A DNA stretch of 64,000 nucleotides, from NCBI GenBank assembly GCA_963702575.1, contig CAVPCU010000002.1:795551-859550 (forward strand), in the 5' to 3' direction. The stretch comes from VRUE01 sp963702575 (GTDB taxonomy: Bacteria; Actinomycetota; Thermoleophilia; Solirubrobacterales; 70-9). Shown here piece by piece: positions 19,159 through 27,354 of the stretch (within the stretch, counting starts at the first letter, position 1; every line of letters begins with the position of its first letter). Under the pieces are notes generated by a model. The model was not told where the DNA came from and did no database searches. It worked only from the letters and a program-made list of their open reading frames with translations. The translations under genes were made by a program, and so were the position numbers.

Positions 19159-19817
19159 TGGCCACGCAGATCATCTATGGGAAACGGCCGGTGGAGGAGG
19201 CTGGGCGGGGGAGGCGGGGGGTTCGGCGGGTGTGGCGGGCGCCGGAGACGGGGGCCGAGGAGCTCGAGCGGCTCTGTGGGTCGCCGGACCATCAAGGCGT
19301 CGTCGCCGAGGTCGATCCGTATCCGTACGGCGATTCGAACGCGCTGCTGCGGAGGGAGGGAGCGCTGATCCTCGCGCTCGATCAGGTTCAGGACCCGCGC
19401 AACCTCGGCGCGATCTGCCGTTCGGCCGAGTTCGCCGGCGCTGCCGGCGTGGTGATTCCCGAGCGGCGCTCGGCCGAGGTGACGGCGGTCGTCTGCAAGG
19501 CGTCGGCCGGGGCGGTCGAGCACCTCGAGATCGCCCGCGTGCGCAACCTCGCCGACTGGCTCGCGGCGGCAAAGGCCGCCGGCTTCTGGATCTGGGGGGC
19601 GGACGCCGACGCGGAGCAGCCGCCCTGGAAGGTCGATCTCGCAGGACCCACCGTGCTCGTCCTCGGCGGCGAGGGCAAGGGGATCCGGCCGCGGGTCGCC
19701 GCGGCCTGCGACGGCCTCGTCGCGCTGCCGCGTCACGGCAGGATCGAGTCCCTCAACGTCTCCGCCGCCGCCACGGCGCTGCTCTTCGAGGCGCTCCGCC
19801 AGCGCATCCGAGATTGA
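19158..19817 (+). CDS. rlmB: SpoU/TrmH-family 23S rRNA (guanosine-2'-O-)-methyltransferase, RlmB type
   Basis: This SPOUT-fold enzyme transfers a methyl group from S-adenosylmethionine to an rRNA ribose. The 219-aa protein has a short substrate-binding N-terminal domain and the three SpoU motifs: LDQVQDPRNLGAICRSAEF, LVLGGEGKGIRP and ALPRHGRIESLNVSAAATA. The ATG overlaps the last base of the cysS stop. The order cysS-rlmB-sigH is the same as in Bacillus, apart from small missing genes. A perfect palindrome abuts the stop codon. Confidence 0.92.
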   Translation: MATQIIYGKRPVEEAGRGRRGVRRVWRAPETGAEELERLCGSPDHQGVVAEVDPYPYGDSNALLRREGALILALDQVQDPRNLGAICRSAEFAGAAGVVIPERRSAEVTAVVCKASAGAVEHLEIARVRNLADWLAAAKAAGFWIWGADADAEQPPWKVDLAGPTVLVLGGEGKGIRPRVAAACDGLVALPRHGRIESLNVSAAATALLFEALRQRIRD

Positions 19818-19832
19818 CCACCCCAGGGGTGG
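19818..19832. terminator. Palindrome abutting the rlmB stop codon
   Basis: CCACCCC, one base, then GGGGTGG begins immediately after the TGA of rlmB. It has no U-tract and an almost zero loop. It fits the pattern of stop-adjacent palindromes seen at 27204, 29941 and 45268. Confidence 0.5.
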
Positions 19833-19895
19833 GTGAAAGTCGGCTGCGCCGCCGGTGGCGAGTGGGACGGAAGCCGTACGAACGTCAGTTCGGGG

Positions 19896-19923
19896 TTGAC
19901 AGAACTCCGCCGGGAAGTAAGAC
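19896..19923 (+). promoter_or_regulatory. Predicted promoter of the SigH-like gene (TTGACA, 16-nt spacer, TAAGAC)
   Basis: A perfect -35 TTGACA is followed after 16 nt by a weak -10 TAAGAC. A leader of about 110 nt would follow, containing small inverted repeats (CTCAG/CTGAG and GGCGCC/GGCGCC) before the ribosome-binding site. Unlike most genes here this transcript would have a long 5' UTR. Confidence 0.45.
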
Positions 19924-20037
19924 TAGCGCGCCTATAAAGGGTGAACCTCAGCTTGAGTCTGAGATCACCTACCGAAAAGGGGCGCCTCAGGGGAGGTAAA
20001 CGGCGCCACGACCCTTCATCTCAAAGGAGAAGGATCT

Positions 20038-20745
20038 GTGGCTCTATCGTCGCCTACGCAGGAATTGCGGCTCCCGACCGGACGCCTCAACGGCTCCACG
20101 CGCGCCGAACCTAACTCTCAACCTGAGCTTGATGATCACTATCTGGTCGCTCTCGCCAAGGATGGCCGGACCGACGCCTACGACGCGATCGTCCGCCGCT
20201 ACCGCGGCTTCGTCCGCCTCAAGGCCTCGTCCTACTTCCTCCTCGGCGGCGAGAGCGACGACCTGATCCAGGAAGGCCTGCTCGGCCTCTACAAGGCCGT
20301 CCGCGACTACCGCAGCGACCGCGAGTCGAGCTTCCGCAGCTTCGCCGAGCTCTGCATCACCCGCCAGATCATCACCGCGGTGAAGACCGCGACCCGCAAC
20401 AAGCACACGCCGCTCAACCAGTACGTCTCGTTCAGCCAGACCCCGGCCGCGGCGGGCGAGTCCGACACGACCCTCGACGAGATCCTGCCCGGCCCGAGCG
20501 TCGCCGACCCGGTCAACCAGGTGATCGCGACCGAGGAGCTGGCGAGCCTCGTCTCCTGCCTCTCGGGCAGCTCGGGCGTCCTCTCCGACCTCGAGAGCCG
20601 CGTCCTCTCGCTCTACCTCGACGGCCACTCATACGAGGCCACCGCCGAGCGGCTCGAGTGCGACACGAAGACGGTGGACAACGCCCTGCAGCGGGTCAAG
20701 CGCAAGGTCGCCGCCCACCTCGATTCGCGCGAGGTGCCGCTCTAG
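20038..20745 (+). CDS. RNA polymerase sigma factor, SigH (Spo0H)-like
   Basis: The 235-aa sigma-70 family protein has region 2 (YRGFVRLKASSYFLLGGESDDLIQEGLLGLYKAV, with the -10-recognition helix following) and region 4 (LSDLESRVLSLYLDGHSYEATAERLECDTKTVDNALQRVKRK). It lacks region 3, as in Bacillus SigH. The start is GTG 20038, 8 nt after AAAGGAG. It occupies the same position relative to cysS-rlmB as sigH in Firmicutes. The regulon is unknown; an early-stationary or general alternative role is likely. It ends in a CTAG shared with the convergent gene. Confidence 0.88.
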   Translation: MALSSPTQELRLPTGRLNGSTRAEPNSQPELDDHYLVALAKDGRTDAYDAIVRRYRGFVRLKASSYFLLGGESDDLIQEGLLGLYKAVRDYRSDRESSFRSFAELCITRQIITAVKTATRNKHTPLNQYVSFSQTPAAAGESDTTLDEILPGPSVADPVNQVIATEELASLVSCLSGSSGVLSDLESRVLSLYLDGHSYEATAERLECDTKTVDNALQRVKRKVAAHLDSREVPL

Positions 20746-21164
20746 CCGGGCGTCGCCGCGTGCCAGGTGCCGACGTCCTTGATCCCCTCGCCGTTGGCTT
20801 CGCCGGCTCGCTTGTCGTTGTCGAAGGTGTAGAGCGGCAGGCCCTTGTAGGTGACCTGCGTGCTGCCGTCGGGGCGCTTCTCCGTGCCGAGGCTGACCGG
20901 GCCGGTCGGCTTGACGCCGGCCTGGATCGCCAGCGGGTGCCAGTCCTTGAGGCAGGAGCCGGTGCAGATGAACTTGCCGTGCTTCTCGACGCTGAGGCTG
21001 TAGAGGGTGTGGTGCTTGGCGTCGGTGAGGACGGTCTTTCCCAGACTCGGGCTTTCCCCCTCGCTCACCACCCGCTTGCTCGCCGCGATCGCTCCAGCCG
21101 CGCCGATCGCGGTCGCGAGCAGCGCAATCGCGAAGGCGACGCGGATCATGGTCGGTCTCTGCAT
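20742..21164 (-). CDS. Secreted protein with Yx(FWY)xxD repeats (COG4315-like)
   Basis: The 140-aa protein has an N-terminal signal peptide (IRVAFAIALLATAIGAAGAIAA). Two copies of the secreted-repeat domain follow: TLYSLSVEKHGKFICTGSCLKDWHPL and LYTFDNDKRAGEANGEG. The CTGSC and W-P residues are conserved in this family of exported proteins of unknown function. It is monocistronic, with AGGAGCAAGAAC before the ATG. Its stop codon and that of the sigma factor share the tetranucleotide CTAG. A redox or structural envelope role has been proposed for relatives. Confidence 0.75.
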   Translation of the reverse strand: MQRPTMIRVAFAIALLATAIGAAGAIAASKRVVSEGESPSLGKTVLTDAKHHTLYSLSVEKHGKFICTGSCLKDWHPLAIQAGVKPTGPVSLGTEKRPDGSTQVTYKGLPLYTFDNDKRAGEANGEGIKDVGTWHAATPG

Positions 21165-21203
21165 GTTCTTGCTCCTTCGTTCGGGTCGTCCTCTTTGCCG
21201 GGA

Positions 21204-22349
21204 CTACGCAGGAGAGGCCTCGGAGGTTCGCTCGACCTCGTAGCCGATGACGAAGCCCTCGAGCGCGTCGAGGAACGGCGCCGGGTCGAACGCCTGGGCT
21301 GGAGCGAGCGCGCCGGCGCGCTCGTAGCCGGGATCGGCGCAGAGCAGCGCCCCGTGGGCGAGGCTGGCCGCGGTGAGGCCGTAGACGTCGACGCCGCGCA
21401 CGCTGCCGCGGCGGACGCGCCCGCTACCCCGCGCCTCGCACTCGACCACGAACTTCGAGGCCTTGCGGGCGCGTTCGCCGGGCGCCGCCGGCAGGCGGCG
21501 GATCAGCGCCGCGGTCGCGGCGCGCAGCGGCGTTCGCATCGCCAAGCCGAGCATGGGCGTCGCAGCGGCGATGAGCCCGGTCAGCCGCGGCGGCACCGCC
21601 ATGCCGTTGAGTAGCGTCCGCACCCGAGCGGTCTCGACGTGCCGCGGCACCGTGATCTGCTCGCCGGCCGGGTAGCGCAGCATCCGCTGCTCGCCGACCG
21701 GCTCGCGAAAGCGCCAGCGACCGCCGCCGCCGCCGCGCGGCGCCGGGTGCCACGCGCCCTCGCGCCAGACGACGTCGCCGCCGCGCATGATCTCCAGCGC
21801 CGAGAGGGCAGTGCCGTGGGTCGGCGTGAAGCCCTCCACGTGGTAGGCGATCGCGATCTCCTCCAGCGGGCCCATCCCCTCGGCGGTGAGCGCCGCGATC
21901 ATGTCTCCCGGCGCGTAGTCGAAGCCCATGCCGGGGACCAGCGCGGCTCCGCTCCGCTCCGCCCGGGCGCCGTAGCGATCGAAGGCGAGCTTGATGAAGG
22001 GCTGCTCGCCGGTCGTGTCGAGGTAATGGGTGCCGGTCTCCGCGGCGGCGGCGAGCAGCGGCTCGCCGTGCAGGGTGAAGGGGCCGGCGCAGGCGACGAG
22101 GGCGGCGCAGGGCGCGAGCAGCTCTCGCAGCGCCGGACCGTCCTCGAGCGGTGCGATGGCGACCGGCGCACCGCCGAGCTCGGCGGACAGCGGCGCGAGC
22201 TTCGCCCGGTTGCGCCCGGCGAGGACGAGGTCGGCGCCGCGCGTGTGCAGCTCGCGGGCGATCAGCCCGCCGGTGAAGCCGCTCGCCCCGTAGATCGCGA
22301 TCGGCCCGCCCTGGGCGGGCGTTCCCGGCGACTCCTCCTCGGCGGTCAT
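21204..22349 (-). CDS. Saccharopine dehydrogenase-like NAD(P) oxidoreductase (trans-acting enoyl reductase type)
   Basis: The 381-aa product starts with a Rossmann motif IYGASGFTGGLIAREL (residues 18-33), then AGRNRAKLAPLSAELGG and CAGPFTLHGEPLL, as in saccharopine-dehydrogenase-fold proteins. The family includes mycobacterial trans-acting enoyl reductases of lipid synthesis. ATG 22349 has a TACCGT -10 box 6 nt upstream. The upstream gene on the same strand ends 17 nt before it. The substrate is unknown; a lipid or polyketide is the best guess. Confidence 0.7.
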   Translation of the reverse strand: MTAEEESPGTPAQGGPIAIYGASGFTGGLIARELHTRGADLVLAGRNRAKLAPLSAELGGAPVAIAPLEDGPALRELLAPCAALVACAGPFTLHGEPLLAAAAETGTHYLDTTGEQPFIKLAFDRYGARAERSGAALVPGMGFDYAPGDMIAALTAEGMGPLEEIAIAYHVEGFTPTHGTALSALEIMRGGDVVWREGAWHPAPRGGGGGRWRFREPVGEQRMLRYPAGEQITVPRHVETARVRTLLNGMAVPPRLTGLIAAATPMLGLAMRTPLRAATAALIRRLPAAPGERARKASKFVVECEARGSGRVRRGSVRGVDVYGLTAASLAHGALLCADPGYERAGALAPAQAFDPAPFLDALEGFVIGYEVERTSEASPA

Positions 22350-22355
22350 GCCGGG

Positions 22356-22361
22356 ACGGTA
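22356..22361 (-). promoter_or_regulatory. Predicted -10 box (TACCGT)
   Basis: On the minus strand TACCGT ends 6 nt before the ATG at 22349, so the saccharopine-dehydrogenase-like gene probably has its own leaderless transcript. Confidence 0.4.
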
Positions 22362-22366
22362 GCGCG

Positions 22367-22777
22367 CTACTCGTCCGCCTCGCCCACCGCCCAGATCGCG
22401 GCGAGGGCGGGCACCAGCAGCGCCGCCAGCGAGACCAGCTCCCCGATCGCGTCGACCGTGCCGAAGCCGCCCAGGTGGGTCGCGTGGAAGCCGAGATGGA
22501 GGGTCGCCATCAGGATCCAGCCGGCGCAGGCGGCGCGGACGAGCGCCGGCTGCAGGGTGCGGGCGGCCCAGACGAGGACGACGGCGAAGCCGAGATAGAG
22601 GCCGCCGACGTCGGTGGTCAGGTGCTCGTTGTAGGGCGGCAGCATCTCGACCCAGTGGGTGCCGAAGGGGAAGTCGGCGTAGAAGGTGTGCGGGGCGAAG
22701 GCCGCGGTCAGCCCGGTGGTCAGCGCCGCGAGGAAGAGCAGCCAGAGCGCGACCTGCGCGATTCGCCGCGATCTCAT
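22367..22777 (-). CDS. Four-helix integral membrane protein, unknown
   Basis: The 136-aa product contains about four hydrophobic helices (VALWLLFLAALTTGLTAAF, YLGFAVVLVWAARTL, CAGWILMATLHLGFHATHL and LVSLAALLVPALAAIWAV). Short charged loops include FGTHWVEMLPPYNEHLTTDVGG, a pattern also seen in small DUF-type actinobacterial membrane proteins. The ATG overlaps the stop of the upstream GNAT-like gene by 4 nt (ATGA), so both are translated from one message. I do not recognise a function. Confidence 0.6.
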   Translation of the reverse strand: MRSRRIAQVALWLLFLAALTTGLTAAFAPHTFYADFPFGTHWVEMLPPYNEHLTTDVGGLYLGFAVVLVWAARTLQPALVRAACAGWILMATLHLGFHATHLGGFGTVDAIGELVSLAALLVPALAAIWAVGEADE

Positions 22778-23784
22778 CGCAGATCGCTGAGGACGTAGTC
22801 GAGCAGCTCGCGGCCGTGGTCGGAGGCGACGGCGATGTCGTCCGGGGCGATCCGCGCCCGGTGCAGGGACTGCATCCGCAGGACGTCGCCCTCGGCGCGG
22901 CTGTTGGGGAAGATGCCGGCATAGGAGACGCCGAGGCGCTCGAGGTCCTCGGCGAGGAGGGCGGTCGCCGGGTCCTCGAGCGGCAGGTCGAGGTAGACGG
23001 CGTCGAGGCACTCGCGGTGGAAGAGGTGGTGGCGCTCGGCGGCGACGACGGCCTCCAGGTCGGCGCCCGGCGCGACCGCGGTCAGCAGGGCGAGGTTGTG
23101 GTCGACGTCGACCTCGACGTGCAGCTCGGTGCGGGCCGGCGGCTCGGCGCCGGCGGGCGGGCTGGCGAGCGTGCCGCGCAGCTCGCACAGCTCGATCGTC
23201 CGGGCGACGATCTCGCGGTGGCGCTCGGGCGGGTAGACCGGGCGCTCGTGGCCGTCGTTCAGCTTGGTGTAGAAGAGCGCGGCCGACTGGCGCCGCGGGC
23301 GCCACGAGCCGGCCGCGTCGTTGCTGACCGAGACGGGGATCCAGCCGAGCAGGAAGCCGGTCTCGTGCGCGCCCAGCTCGAGGTTGGCCCGCTGGCTGTA
23401 GGGGTGGGCGGCCGTCGCCTCGCTGTACATGCCGGCGAGCCCGCGATCCGCCGCCCAATCCATCAGGTGTCGCTTGGTGCGGGTGAAGATGTGCTGCCCG
23501 CGCGCCGCCGGCATCGTCACCGCCTGGCCGGAGTGGCCGACGGCGTCGCCGGCCGCGGCGAGGCTCATCCCCTCGTGACAGAGCAGCTCGCCGCCGGCCG
23601 CCTCGGCGACGAAGGAGACATAGGTGCCGGCCGCCAGCCGGGCGCAGACCTCCTCGGCGTCGTAGACCCAGCGCACGTCGTAGCTGTCGCCGTAGGCGAC
23701 CCGGATCGCCTCGCTAACCAGGTGGCCTTCCCGGGGTAGTAGGTACCGGAAAGAAACCTCGCCGGTGCCGGAAACATCGGTCAT
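22774..23784 (-). CDS. GNAT-like acetyltransferase-fold protein, 336 aa
   Basis: The N-terminal half resembles an acyl-transferase fold: VSEAIRVAYGDSYDVRWVYDAEEV, AAGGELLCHEGMSL, GQHIFTRTKRHLMDWAADRGLAGMYSEATAAHPYSQRANLELGAHETGFL. The motif order is that of a GNAT domain with an acetyl-CoA-binding loop and final strand. The C-terminal half (from LHVEVDVDHNLALLTAV) may be a second degenerate GNAT-like or ACT-like domain. I chose ATG 23784 because the longer frame would run through tRNA-Thr on the opposite strand. The substrate is unknown. Confidence 0.55.
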   Translation of the reverse strand: MTDVSGTGEVSFRYLLPREGHLVSEAIRVAYGDSYDVRWVYDAEEVCARLAAGTYVSFVAEAAGGELLCHEGMSLAAAGDAVGHSGQAVTMPAARGQHIFTRTKRHLMDWAADRGLAGMYSEATAAHPYSQRANLELGAHETGFLLGWIPVSVSNDAAGSWRPRRQSAALFYTKLNDGHERPVYPPERHREIVARTIELCELRGTLASPPAGAEPPARTELHVEVDVDHNLALLTAVAPGADLEAVVAAERHHLFHRECLDAVYLDLPLEDPATALLAEDLERLGVSYAGIFPNSRAEGDVLRMQSLHRARIAPDDIAVASDHGRELLDYVLSDLR

Positions 23785-23804
23785 CCTGTCTATATTCGGC
23801 ACGT

Positions 23805-23877
23805 GCCCGCCTAGCTCAATTGGCAGAGCGCTTCCCTTGTAAGGAAGGGGTTCCCGGTTCAAGTCCGGGGGCGGGCC
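23805..23877 (+). tRNA. tRNA-Thr (anticodon UGU)
   Basis: The 73-nt cloverleaf is complete: acceptor stem GCCCGCC pairs with GGCGGGC, the D-arm starts TAGCTCAATTGG, the anticodon stem CTTCC/GGAAG flanks the loop CTTGTAA with anticodon TGT, and the T-arm is CCCGG-TTCAAGT-CCGGG. No CCA is encoded. A TATATT at 23791-23796 fits a -10 box, with transcription starting near the 5' end. The 3' end overlaps, antisense, the last codons of the SHOCT gene by 19 nt. Confidence 0.97.
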
Positions 23878-25259
23878 TCTCCCAGTACGCGGGCCTTCTC
23901 GGCGGCGAACTCCTCCTCGGTGAGGACGCCCTTCTCGCGCAGCTCGGCGAGGCGCTCCAGTCGCTGCAGGCGGCTGTCCTCCTCCTCGGCGGCGCTCGCT
24001 GGCGCGGCCGGCGTGGCCTCGCCCGGCGCCGCCTCACCCGCGGGCCGCCGCATCTCCGGCAGGCGCAGTTTCGAGGCCCGCTCGCCCAGGTTGGCGCTCC
24101 TGACCGCGTCGACCATCCGGGTCTTGGCGCCGCCGAAGTAGTCGGCGAAGCTCGCTTGGGGGAATTCCTCGGCCGTCTGCTTGCGCAGCTCATGGATGCC
24201 GAAGGCGACGAAGCCGGCGAGGATCAGCGTCGTCAGGAAGGAGCGCAGGTTCTGCGTCGGCGCGGAGAGGAAGTAGATGCAGACGACGATCGCCAGGCCG
24301 GTGTAGACGAAGGGCGCGTACTCGCGCAGGGTCGGGGCCATGAAGCGGCGGGTCGAGCGGGCCGAGCCGGTCGGGGAGCCGAGCCAGCCGGCGATCCCCA
24401 TCAGCACGCCGAAGACGATCACCGTCGTCGCGATGCTGACCATCAGCGAGGTGCCGATCGACCAGGTCGCTTCGGCGGCCGCCTTGACGCTTTGGTCCTT
24501 GACCAGCTGGTCGACGACGATGCCGCCGGCGATCGAGCGGAAGACGATCACGGCGAATCCGGCGGCGACCAGGCCGATGCCGCAGAAGAGCACGGTGACC
24601 CAGCGCCCGTCGCGTGAGATGTAGATCGCCAGGCCGAGCGTCAACAGGGTCAGCAGCGAGAGCACCAGCGCCAGGCCCTTGATCCCGACCGCGATGTCCT
24701 GCGCGGCCTTGAGCTGATTGGAGCGCAGGATCGTGATCTGGCCGGCGTCGGGCGGCAGCTTTTCGGCCAGCTTGGCGCCGATCCCCACCTGATTCGCCAG
24801 GTTGGTGACGAGGCTGCCGAGGTTGAGGGTGACGTTGCCTTCGGCGGTCGAGACCGCTTCCTTCTTGTTTTCCAAGACGGCCAGCAGCTGTTCGTGCGCG
24901 GCCCGGTTGGCGTCCTTCCAGAGGCCTTCCGCGGTCGTGCTCTGCAGCACCTGTTCGGCGCCGCTGCCGGCCACCTGCCGTAGGCCGCCGGACACGGGGC
25001 CCGCGAGCTGCTTGGTTTCGCCGGGCAGGATGTCTTCGAGTTCCTTTTCGACGTCGACGTTTTCGTAGAGCTGGTCGATCAGGTAGTTGGAGACGGCCGC
25101 GCGCACCTTTTCGTTCTGGATCAGCTTGCCGCTGGTGTCGACCCAGTCGTTGGTGTTGAGCGCCTGGCGCTCGATCCAGATCGCGAAGACGCTGAGGAAG
25201 GCGAGCAGCGAGCCGAGCACCACCAGGGCTTTGACGCTGCGTCGCCGGGCGCGGCTCAT
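23859..25259 (-). CDS. Multi-pass membrane protein with C-terminal SHOCT domain
   Basis: The 466-aa protein has an N-terminal helix (ALVVLGSLLAFLSVFAIWI), an extracytoplasmic domain of about 170 residues (NTNDWVDTSGKLIQNEKVRAAVSNYLIDQLY), and four further helices around residues 210-370. A cytoplasmic tail ends in the short helical SHOCT motif RLERLAELREKGVLTEEEFAAEKARVLG. Such actinobacterial proteins have no established function; SHOCT often mediates oligomerisation or membrane association. ATG 25259 follows TAGCAT by 8 nt. Its 3' end runs into tRNA-Thr on the other strand, so the last residues (GEARPRT) are fixed by tRNA sequence. Confidence 0.7.
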   Translation of the reverse strand: MSRARRRSVKALVVLGSLLAFLSVFAIWIERQALNTNDWVDTSGKLIQNEKVRAAVSNYLIDQLYENVDVEKELEDILPGETKQLAGPVSGGLRQVAGSGAEQVLQSTTAEGLWKDANRAAHEQLLAVLENKKEAVSTAEGNVTLNLGSLVTNLANQVGIGAKLAEKLPPDAGQITILRSNQLKAAQDIAVGIKGLALVLSLLTLLTLGLAIYISRDGRWVTVLFCGIGLVAAGFAVIVFRSIAGGIVVDQLVKDQSVKAAAEATWSIGTSLMVSIATTVIVFGVLMGIAGWLGSPTGSARSTRRFMAPTLREYAPFVYTGLAIVVCIYFLSAPTQNLRSFLTTLILAGFVAFGIHELRKQTAEEFPQASFADYFGGAKTRMVDAVRSANLGERASKLRLPEMRRPAGEAAPGEATPAAPASAAEEEDSRLQRLERLAELREKGVLTEEEFAAEKARVLGEARPRT

Positions 25260-25267
25260 CGGAGGGG

Positions 25268-25273
25268 ATGCTA
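25268..25273 (-). promoter_or_regulatory. Predicted -10 box of the SHOCT gene (TAGCAT)
   Basis: TAGCAT on the minus strand lies 8 nt before ATG 25259. The opposite strand has TATACG at 25272-25277, 7 nt before the GTG of the VOC gene, so the two divergent starts share a few base pairs. Confidence 0.45.
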
Positions 25274-25284
25274 TACGTGGTTCG

Positions 25285-26202
25285 GTGAAGCTGGAGGGAA
25301 TCCACCACATCACGGCGATTACGGCCGACGCGCAGGACAACGTCGACTTCTACGCCGGGGTGCTGGGACTGCGCCTGGTGAAGAAGACCGTCAACCAGGA
25401 CAACCCGAGCGTCTACCACCTCTTCTTCGCCGACGAGAAGGGCAGCGCCGGCTCCGACCTGACCTTCTTCGAGTTCCCCGGGGTGCCGTCCGGGCGGGCG
25501 GGGGCGGGCGACGTCCACCGCATCGTCTGGCGGGTCGGCTCGGCCGATTCGCTCGCATTCTGGGCCGAGCGGCTCGGCGCCCACGGGATCGAGACCCAGC
25601 GCGAGGGCGAGAGCCTGCGCTTCGCCGACCCCGAGGGGCTCGAGCACGAGCTCCTGGTCGTCGCGGTCTCCGACGAGCCGCTGCTCGCCGACCACCCCGA
25701 GGTGCCGGCGGAGGTGGCGCTGCAGGGATTCCACGCGGTGCGGGCCTACGCGGCCGCCCCCGACGCCAGCGCCCGTCTGCTGGAGGCGCTCGAGTTCGCC
25801 TCCGCCGGCGAGGGCTGGGAGGCGCGGGGGGCGCGGCGCGGCGGCCTCTACCTCTACGACCGGCCCCCGGAGGAGCGCTCGCTGCAGGGCGCGGGCAGCG
25901 TCCACCACGTCGCCTGGGCCTCGACCGTCGACGAGCACGGGCAGTGGCGCGAGCGGGCGATCGCCGGCGGCGCCCAGCCGACCCCGGTGATCGATCGCTT
26001 CTACTTCCGCTCGATCTACTTCCGCGAGCCGAGCGGCGTGCTGTTCGAGATCGCGACCCTGGGTCCCGGCTTCACCGTCGACGAGCCGCTCGAGCACCTC
26101 GGGGAGAAGCTCTCGCTGCCCCCCGACTACGAGCACCTGCGGGCGGAGGTCGAGCCGCAGTTGCGCCCGGTCGTCAACCCGCGCGTCGCCGCCGCCGGGT
26201 GA
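25285..26202 (+). CDS. VOC-superfamily ring-cleaving dioxygenase (MhqO/glyoxalase type)
   Basis: The 305-aa protein has two paired beta-alpha-beta VOC modules. The metal ligands are visible as the His of GIHHITAITAD (residues 5-15), the His of SVHHVAWAS (about 212) and the Glu of GVLFEIATLG (about 255). Members such as MhqO cleave hydroquinones or catechols; others are of unknown substrate. GTG 25285 is used. The stop overlaps the start of the iron-ADH gene as GTGA. The pairing with a maleylacetate-reductase-like enzyme suggests an aromatic ring-cleavage route. Confidence 0.78.
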   Translation: MKLEGIHHITAITADAQDNVDFYAGVLGLRLVKKTVNQDNPSVYHLFFADEKGSAGSDLTFFEFPGVPSGRAGAGDVHRIVWRVGSADSLAFWAERLGAHGIETQREGESLRFADPEGLEHELLVVAVSDEPLLADHPEVPAEVALQGFHAVRAYAAAPDASARLLEALEFASAGEGWEARGARRGGLYLYDRPPEERSLQGAGSVHHVAWASTVDEHGQWRERAIAGGAQPTPVIDRFYFRSIYFREPSGVLFEIATLGPGFTVDEPLEHLGEKLSLPPDYEHLRAEVEPQLRPVVNPRVAAAG

Positions 26203-27203
26203 GCGCCAACTTCGTCTGGAGGGACGCCGGGCGGACCGTCGTCCTCCGCGAGGGCGGCGTCGCCCAAGCGCCGCAGCTCCTGGGCGAGCACGGCTTCGCC
26301 GGGTTCGAGCTGCTGACCACGCCGCGGGCGCTGCCGGGCGCCCCTGAGCTGGAGGCCGCCGCGAACGCCGTCCACGCGGTGCCCGCCGGGCAGGTGCCCG
26401 AGGCGGCGGCCGCGCTGCTCGGCCGGGTCGGCGCGGAGCGCCTGGTCGCGTTCGGCGGCGGCCGGATCATCGACGCCGCGAAGGCGGTCGCGTCGGTGAC
26501 CGGCGCCGCGGTGGCGGCGATCCCGACGACGCTCTCGGGCGCCGAGCTGACCGGGATCCACCGGCTGCCGGCGGGCGCGGAGGGTCGCGTGCGCCGGATG
26601 GTCCGCCCCGAGCTGGCGATCGCCGACCCCGACGCGATGACCGGGCTGGCCGAGTCGGCGCTCCGGGCCAGCGCGATGAACGCCCTCGCCCACGGCGCCG
26701 ACTCGCTCTACACGCCGCTCGCCAACCCGGTCTCGACGATGACCGCGCTGCGCGGGGCCGAGCTGATCTCGGGCTCCCTCGACGAAGACCGCGCCGAGCG
26801 CAACCGCGCCGCCCTCGCCCAGGGCTCGCTGCTCTGCGCCTACGCGATCGACTCCGCCGCCTTCGGCCTGCACCACGTGATCTGCCAGACCCTCGTCCGC
26901 GTCTGTGGCACCCCTCACGCCGAGACCAACGCCGCGATCCTCCCCCGAGCCCTAGCCTTCATCGCTCCGCGAGCCCCTGACGGCCTCCATCCCCTCGCCG
27001 AGTCCCTAGCCACCGACCCCGCCGACATAGAAGCCCGCGTTCTCCAGCTAGGCGGCAACCAACCCGGCTTGGGCGCTCTCGGCGCCGACCGCTCCCAGCT
27101 CGACCAAGCGCTGGAGGCGATGCTGTTGCGGCCTGAGCTGGCATTTACGCCTGAACCGCCGACGCGTGACGAGCTAGAGGAGCTAATCGACAGGGCCTGG
27201 TAG
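26199..27203 (+). CDS. Iron-containing alcohol dehydrogenase, maleylacetate reductase-like
   Basis: The 334-aa product has the family NAD-binding motif AFGGGRIIDAAKAVA and AAIPTTLSGAELTGIHRL. Metal-ligand histidines are in ASAMNALAHGADSLYTP, GLHHVICQTLV and GTPHAETNAAILP. The short length and these segments match maleylacetate reductases, which turn maleylacetate into 3-oxoadipate after hydroxyquinol cleavage. The GTG start is coupled to the VOC gene (GTGA). The role is inferred from family and context. A nested palindrome begins one base after its TAG. Confidence 0.75.
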   Translation: MSANFVWRDAGRTVVLREGGVAQAPQLLGEHGFAGFELLTTPRALPGAPELEAAANAVHAVPAGQVPEAAAALLGRVGAERLVAFGGGRIIDAAKAVASVTGAAVAAIPTTLSGAELTGIHRLPAGAEGRVRRMVRPELAIADPDAMTGLAESALRASAMNALAHGADSLYTPLANPVSTMTALRGAELISGSLDEDRAERNRAALAQGSLLCAYAIDSAAFGLHHVICQTLVRVCGTPHAETNAAILPRALAFIAPRAPDGLHPLAESLATDPADIEARVLQLGGNQPGLGALGADRSQLDQALEAMLLRPELAFTPEPPTRDELEELIDRAW

Positions 27204-27315
27204 CGAGGGGTCGGGTGTCCCTCTAAGCGGCTTGTACTTTTTCCGAAATCCGGCTCGCGGACAGCCGGCAAGTGTCTTCGGAAAAAGTTGAGCGTGAGGG
27301 ACACCCGACCCCTCG
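27204..27315. terminator. Nested three-stem palindrome abutting the iron-ADH stop
   Basis: Outer arms of 20 bp (27204-27223 and 27296-27315, beginning CGAGGGGTCGGG) are perfect complements and start directly after the TAG. Inside lie an 11-bp stem (ACTTTTTCCGA and its complement) and an innermost CCGGCT/AGCCGG stem. The RNA would fold into one long rod of about 112 nt. A terminator, 3' stabiliser or mobile palindrome are all possible; no U-tract follows. Confidence 0.75.
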
Positions 27316-27354
27316 CCCCGGTAACCCCCGTCCCGAACCCGTGTAGCCCACCAC

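Noticed and set aside
24190..26136. 648-aa minus-strand frame across the SHOCT and VOC genes
   Set aside because: It spans two real genes on both strands and contains no recognisable domain.
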